Of a DNA stretch of 64,000 bases, positions 60,735 to 64,000 are shown one piece after another (position 1 is the first letter of the stretch; each line of letters opens with the position of its first letter). The position numbers and the translations under genes were made by a program. The notes under the pieces were generated by a model. It made no database searches, was not told the origin of the DNA, and saw only the letters and a program-made list of their open reading frames with translations. The DNA lies in the NCBI GenBank assembly GCA_015059015.1, contig SVBG01000010.1:31757-95756 (forward strand), in the 5' to 3' direction. This DNA is from Erysipelotrichaceae bacterium. Lineage in GTDB: Bacteria > Bacillota_I > Bacilli_A > ML615J-28 > CAG-313.

Positions 60735-60800
60735 TTTTAAAATCCTCCTTTTGATTTATATATTTATTATATCATAAAAACGTAAAAAATGTATTATTTT

Positions 60801-61559
60801 TTATAATTTATTATTATCAATAAATGAATATTTTGCGGTAAGAATTTTTGAAGATTTAACTTTAGTGTAATTTTTAAATAATATTCTTATAAATGAATAA
60901 TTATGATGTTTAAAACAAACTTCTAATAAATATAAATAAATTCCCATATCAATTTGATTATAGTATTTCATTATTTTTAGAGGAATAATACCAAATTTAG
61001 CAGCTTTATTATTACGATAAACAAATAATTCATTATTTAATTTTTTAGTATACCAAGGTTGTGAGTTAACAGCACTAGGGGCAAGAATAATAGTTTCTGA
61101 AAAAGGTAATAGATCTCCATTCCAAGTTTCTGCTATGTTTTTTCTTTTAAAAAGTGATAAATCATTTCTAAAAGCAGTTTCTGGTACTTTTGCAATACAA
61201 ATCATTATTACATAATCTAATCCATCTAAAGAAGAAGTTTTAGTTTTACCTAGTCCACACCAAAGTGTTCCAATATTATTGAGAGTCAAATATAAATCAA
61301 TTTGTTCACCAATATATCCGATATTTTCTAAATAAAAATCTGTTTTTTCACTATAAAATAAAATACAATACTCAGCACCTAAATTACATGAAGTCTCAGA
61401 TTCTTTAACTAGTTTTATTTTAAATTTTATTGTATTATCAAGGGGAAATACGTTATTTAAAATATTATTAATTAATTTTAAGTCAGTTTCTGAAAGAGGA
61501 ATTGTATTTTTAAAATGATGAAATGATTTTCTTTTGTAAATTTGATTATATAAATTCAT
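60801..61559 (-). CDS. Nitroreductase family protein (TM1586-like)
   Basis: 252 residues. YKRKSFHHF at the start (the FMN-binding RRS position) and ILAPSAVNSQPWYTKKL at about 157-173, the typical NSQPW flavin motif of nitroreductases. The internal duplication of the putative nitroreductase TM1586 family fits the length. FMN-dependent oxidoreductase of unknown substrate. Divergent from the riboswitch-controlled gene. Confidence 0.8.
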   Translation of the reverse strand: MNLYNQIYKRKSFHHFKNTIPLSETDLKLINNILNNVFPLDNTIKFKIKLVKESETSCNLGAEYCILFYSEKTDFYLENIGYIGEQIDLYLTLNNIGTLWCGLGKTKTSSLDGLDYVIMICIAKVPETAFRNDLSLFKRKNIAETWNGDLLPFSETIILAPSAVNSQPWYTKKLNNELFVYRNNKAAKFGIIPLKIMKYYNQIDMGIYLYLLEVCFKHHNYSFIRILFKNYTKVKSSKILTAKYSFIDNNKL

Positions 61560-61651
61560 TGTTTTATCCTTATACTTAGTATTTTATGTATATATTATAT
61601 CATAAAAAAAGTATTTTTATAGAAAAATGTTTGCATTTTAGACTAATTTTC

Positions 61652-61680
61652 TTGAATTTATTTACAAATTATGGTATATT
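61652..61680 (+). promoter_or_regulatory. Promoter of the riboswitch leader
   Basis: TTGAAT (61652-61657), 17 bases, TATATT (61675-61680), placing the start just before the aptamer. Confidence 0.7.
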
Positions 61681-61690
61681 ATTTATATAT

Positions 61691-61780
61691 GAGGTATATT
61701 CTTGCGATAAGGGCAAGTGTTTCTACAAACCACCGTCAATGGTTAACTACCTATTTATAATAGGTAGTTTTTTATTTTTG
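61691..61780 (+). ncRNA. Purine riboswitch, guanine-type, with overlapping terminator
   Basis: P1 AGGTA (61692-61696) pairs with TACCT (61748-61752). P2 CTTGC/GCAAG (61701-61705, 61712-61716), J2/3 TTTCTAC, P3 AACCA/TGGTT with loop CCGTCAA. The specificity base before TA in J3/1 is C (61747), the guanine class. The P1 3' strand is also the left arm of the terminator AACTACCTAT / ATAGGTAGTT (61745-61754, 61760-61769) with T-tail, so aptamer and terminator exclude one another. Binding of ligand should prevent termination (ON switch). Confidence 0.88.
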
Positions 61781-61790
61781 GGAGGTTTTT

Positions 61791-62399
61791 ATGCAAGAAA
61801 ATGAGTTATATATTTTATATGAAATAATTGGATATACGGGTACTATATTAGTAGTTTTATCGATGATGATGACATCAGTTATTAAACTTAGAATAATTAA
61901 TATTTGTGGATCTGTATTAAGTATGACTTATGCAATCATTTCAAATACTTGGCCTATTGTAGTAATGAATGGAGCATTAATTATTATTAATGTTATTCAA
62001 TTAATAAGAACTTATAGTCGTAAACTTAATTTTAGTTATACAAAAGTTAATACTTTTGATTTAAGTTATAATCATTTTATCAAAATATATAAAAATGATA
62101 TTGAAAAATATTTTCATAACATTAATTTGAATAATAAAGAAGAAGTTTATTTAGTCTTTATTGATACTGAATTAGTAGGAATCTTAGTTGGAACGAAAGA
62201 TCATGATAAATTCAATGTTATCATTGATTATGCAATCCCTAAATATCGTGATATGTCAATAGGAAAATACTTATATCCTAAATTAAAAAATCATAAAATA
62301 AAATATATCATTCAAAATAATGAACTTATAAATCATCGAAAATATTTATATAAAATGGGGTTTATTGAAAAAGATAATATTTACATAAAAGAAATTTAA
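61791..62399 (+). CDS. YgjV-like membrane domain fused to a GNAT-like domain
   Basis: 202 residues. An N-terminal three-helix YgjV-like region (about 7-80: GYTGTILVVLSMMMTSVIKL) and a soluble C-terminal part with a GNAT acetyltransferase-like pattern (YLVFIDTELVGILVG, then YAIPKYRDMSIGKYLYPKLK at about 144-163). The GGAGG ribosome site lies 9 bases before the ATG. The purine riboswitch makes its expression purine-dependent. Known family function: none settled. A purine-related transporter or sensor is a guess from the switch. Confidence 0.75.
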   Translation: MQENELYILYEIIGYTGTILVVLSMMMTSVIKLRIINICGSVLSMTYAIISNTWPIVVMNGALIIINVIQLIRTYSRKLNFSYTKVNTFDLSYNHFIKIYKNDIEKYFHNINLNNKEEVYLVFIDTELVGILVGTKDHDKFNVIIDYAIPKYRDMSIGKYLYPKLKNHKIKYIIQNNELINHRKYLYKMGFIEKDNIYIKEI

Positions 62400-62402
62400 A
62401 AT

Positions 62403-62448
62403 AAAAGACTTTGAAAGTGTGTTTTTTTGCAATCAAAGTCTTTTTTTA
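62403..62448 (+). terminator. Terminator of the YgjV-GNAT gene
   Basis: AAAGACTTTGA / TCAAAGTCTTT stem with a long loop and seven T. Confidence 0.75.
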
Positions 62449-62518
62449 ATACAGTGAAACTTTATAGCTTCAACTGTAATTAGTAGTAGTTTATATAAAA
62501 GAATAATAGATCAATAAT

Positions 62519-62551
62519 AAAAAACCTATTTAGTCAAAACTAAATAGGTTT
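62519..62551 (-). terminator. Terminator of the right-edge cassette
   Basis: AAACCTATTTAG / CTAAATAGGTTT (12-bp stem, 6-base loop) with a T-run on the minus strand, 135 bases beyond the last cassette gene. Confidence 0.65.
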
Positions 62552-62588
62552 AGTTTCTTCATGGCAAACACTACCTATTTTAATACAA

Positions 62589-62621
62589 TTCCGTACCCTT
62601 TAATAAGTAATCGTTAAAAGG
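62589..62621. repeat. 33-bp direct repeat, left copy
   Basis: Contains CCGTACCC and TAATCGTTAAAA in the same order and spacing as 63934-63966 (about 26 of 33 identical). CCGTACCC recurs at 62632-62639 and as CCGCACCC at 62653-62660. Confidence 0.75.
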
Positions 62622-62685
62622 TTTGCTATTTCCGTACCCTTTTAGGTAGTTTCCGCACCCCTATATCTAATCGATAAATAGAAAT

Positions 62686-63354
62686 TTATCTTTCTCTTTC
62701 TAAACACAATTCTATATATTTAATCATATCATCGTTTAATTTATTATGTTCATAATCAAATTCTGGTAAATAATCATTAATATTAATTTCTTTTAATTTT
62801 TTTTCATTAACTTCATCTGTTATTTGATCAAGAATATTTCCAATTTTTTTATGAATAGTCATTGATGCTAATTTACCACCAAAATTCATAATTGTTACAT
62901 ATCGATGAAATAATCTTAATAATATAAGAGCAAATCCAATTATATTAATTTCTATTACATCATTATAATAATTATTTAAAAAGTATTTAATATTATTTTT
63001 TAATTCATCATCAACATTAAATTTTGCATCACTAAGAATTTTTAATATTTTATTATACTTAAATTCGATAATGTTGCTATTCTCTTTTTCTAATTCATTA
63101 TTTAAATATTCATATCCTAATTTTTCAAAAGGTAGATAAGTTAACATATCTAAATATAGATAAAATTTTAATTCGGCATCTAAACTAAAATCATGAAATA
63201 AATAATATATTATACAATTTCCTTTTGCAAAAAGACTATGATATTCAGTTTCAAGATAGTCTTTAGTATTATAAATATCTGTCATCATTATTCTTCTTAA
63301 GTTCATGTCATATAATACATGAGTTGAAAAACCACTATAATCTTTTCTTTCCAT
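62686..63354 (-). CDS. Unknown protein, second gene of the right-edge cassette
   Basis: 222 residues, soluble, mainly helical and acidic/lysine rich (ends YIELCLERER). No signal, no membrane helix of clear type, no enzyme motif seen. It follows the 142-residue gene by 11 bases. GGAG-type site in AGGAGAAAAAATT before the ATG. The cassette is flanked by repeats, so it may be accessory. Confidence 0.75.
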   Translation of the reverse strand: MERKDYSGFSTHVLYDMNLRRIMMTDIYNTKDYLETEYHSLFAKGNCIIYYLFHDFSLDAELKFYLYLDMLTYLPFEKLGYEYLNNELEKENSNIIEFKYNKILKILSDAKFNVDDELKNNIKYFLNNYYNDVIEINIIGFALILLRLFHRYVTIMNFGGKLASMTIHKKIGNILDQITDEVNEKKLKEININDYLPEFDYEHNKLNDDMIKYIELCLERER

Positions 63355-63365
63355 AATTTTTTCTC

Positions 63366-63791
63366 CTAATCTAGCATACCAAAATATCTTGAATGTTTAA
63401 CAGCTAGTTCTCTTTCTAAATCATTTCTAATTTCACGTTGATATTCTTCAAATAAATCATCCCACGAAACTTCATATTCTTCATCGCTCATAAAACTTGT
63501 AGTATATGTTGCTGATACATTCATTGGATAAATTGCATAAACTATATCATTATATATGAATTCTATATGTGCAAGTTTTACTGGATATTGCTCAATAAAT
63601 GTTTTTTTATACTCCAATATCTTTTTATTCCATTTATCTAAAAATAGTTTAAGTTCATTAGGTATATCTAAGTATTGATAATCATATAAACTTACTACAT
63701 CTTTATACCAAATATCAAATGTACCATTATTATCAAACCAACGTTTATATTCAAAATTATCATCTTTGGGTCTGGTATATATAACCTTCAT
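63366..63791 (-). CDS. Unknown protein, first gene of the right-edge cassette
   Basis: 141 residues from the ATG at 63791 (MKVIYTRPKDDNFEYKRWFD); a TTG five codons upstream has no better site. Aromatic- and acid-rich, soluble, with a helical C-terminal third ending KHSRYFGMLD. No family recognised. Co-transcribed with the next gene; iteron-like repeats lie upstream. Confidence 0.7.
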   Translation of the reverse strand: MKVIYTRPKDDNFEYKRWFDNNGTFDIWYKDVVSLYDYQYLDIPNELKLFLDKWNKKILEYKKTFIEQYPVKLAHIEFIYNDIVYAIYPMNVSATYTTSFMSDEEYEVSWDDLFEEYQREIRNDLERELAVKHSRYFGMLD

Positions 63792-63873
63792 AAAAACACT
63801 TTCCAATCTATAAATTCTAATTTATCTATAAGTCAATTATACCATAAAAACCTAATTTATACCATTAATATGT

Positions 63874-63966
63874 AAATCGTTAAAAGGTTAGTAATCGTTA
63901 AAAAGTAAGGGTAATCGTTAAATTGTTAAAAAAGTCCGTACCCCTAACCTAGTAATCGTTAAAAAG
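63874..63966. repeat. Iteron-like repeat cluster
   Basis: AATCGTTAAA occurs at 63875, 63893, 63913 and 63954 (spacings 18, 20, 41), with a weak copy near 63921. The last one belongs to the 33-bp direct repeat (63934-63966), which matches 62589-62621. The window ends 34 bases later. Confidence 0.75.
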
Positions 63967-64000
63967 TTAAAACTTTAAACGTGTTCGCTTATTATTTTTC

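Noticed and set aside
61586..61804. 72-residue plus-strand frame over the riboswitch
   Set aside because: It runs through the promoter, aptamer and terminator; the RNA structure explains the sequence and the frame has no ribosome site.
62500..64000. CRISPR array at the right edge
   Set aside because: Repeats are short, imperfect and irregularly spaced around genes, with no unique spacers of constant length and no cas genes.

Overview
The window is AT-rich DNA from a low-GC, Gram-positive (Bacillota/Bacilli) bacterium, probably a gut or rumen lineage near the Erysipelotrichia, RF39 or Acholeplasma side of the Bacilli. The evidence is a Bacillus-type gene order (trmR-trhP1-trhP2-greA, yqeG-yqeH-yqeK-rsfS, hrcA-grpE-dnaK-dnaJ behind CIRCE operators), lipoprotein signals, no sign of an outer-membrane secretin, and very high A+T. 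TGA is used as a stop, so this is not the Mycoplasma code. A complete sporulation-type sigma factor (SigK-like) and a YlmC/YmxH protein point to a spore-forming ancestry.

Positions 1 to about 12,700 look like an integrated filamentous phage (inovirus/plectrovirus-like prophage) lying against the 3' end of tRNA-Arg(UCU). Read leftward from the tRNA it carries small unknown and secreted proteins, a possible ssDNA-binding protein, a 62-residue major-coat-like protein with its own strong terminator, three signal-peptide plus C-terminal-anchor proteins (candidate adsorption or tip proteins), several tiny membrane proteins, a Zot/pI-like assembly ATPase, a Rep_trans rolling-circle initiator and a tyrosine integrase. 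A counter-oriented cassette of three paralogous mini-membrane proteins sits in the middle. Three genes under 60 codons were recovered by reading the gaps.

12.7-31.6 kb is ordinary chromosome: tRNA-Arg, a B-box-like membrane protein, a guanylate-kinase-like protein, a YgjP metallopeptidase, an XRE regulator, the tRNA-U34 hydroxylation/methylation operon, greA, mtnN, tcdA, sigK-like, the YqeG-H-K/RsfS ribosome cluster, a ROK protein, an MBL hydrolase and the hrcA-grpE-dnaK-dnaJ heat-shock operon.

31.6-45.9 kb is a surface-lipoprotein locus: a 909-residue lipoprotein with InlB-type repeats and an amidase domain, a 510-residue lipoprotein with a recently homogenised internal repeat, and a 2736-residue lipoprotein with InlB repeats, two beta-helix regions, three copies of an unrecognised inserted domain and a C-terminal amidase. 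A complete IS3-family element has landed in the loop of the terminator between the first two genes.

45.9-62.4 kb holds map, a BmrC/BmrD-like ABC exporter pair, an MscS channel, ribokinase, a double-SIS MurQ/GKRP-like protein, an ABC-F protein, a MATE exporter, a WG-repeat lipoprotein, an MBL hydrolase, an orphan prepilin-peptidase-like protein, a nitroreductase and a YgjV-GNAT-like protein behind a guanine-type purine riboswitch built as a likely ON switch. The last 1.4 kb is a two-gene cassette of unknown function, flanked by 33-bp direct repeats and preceded by iteron-like repeats.
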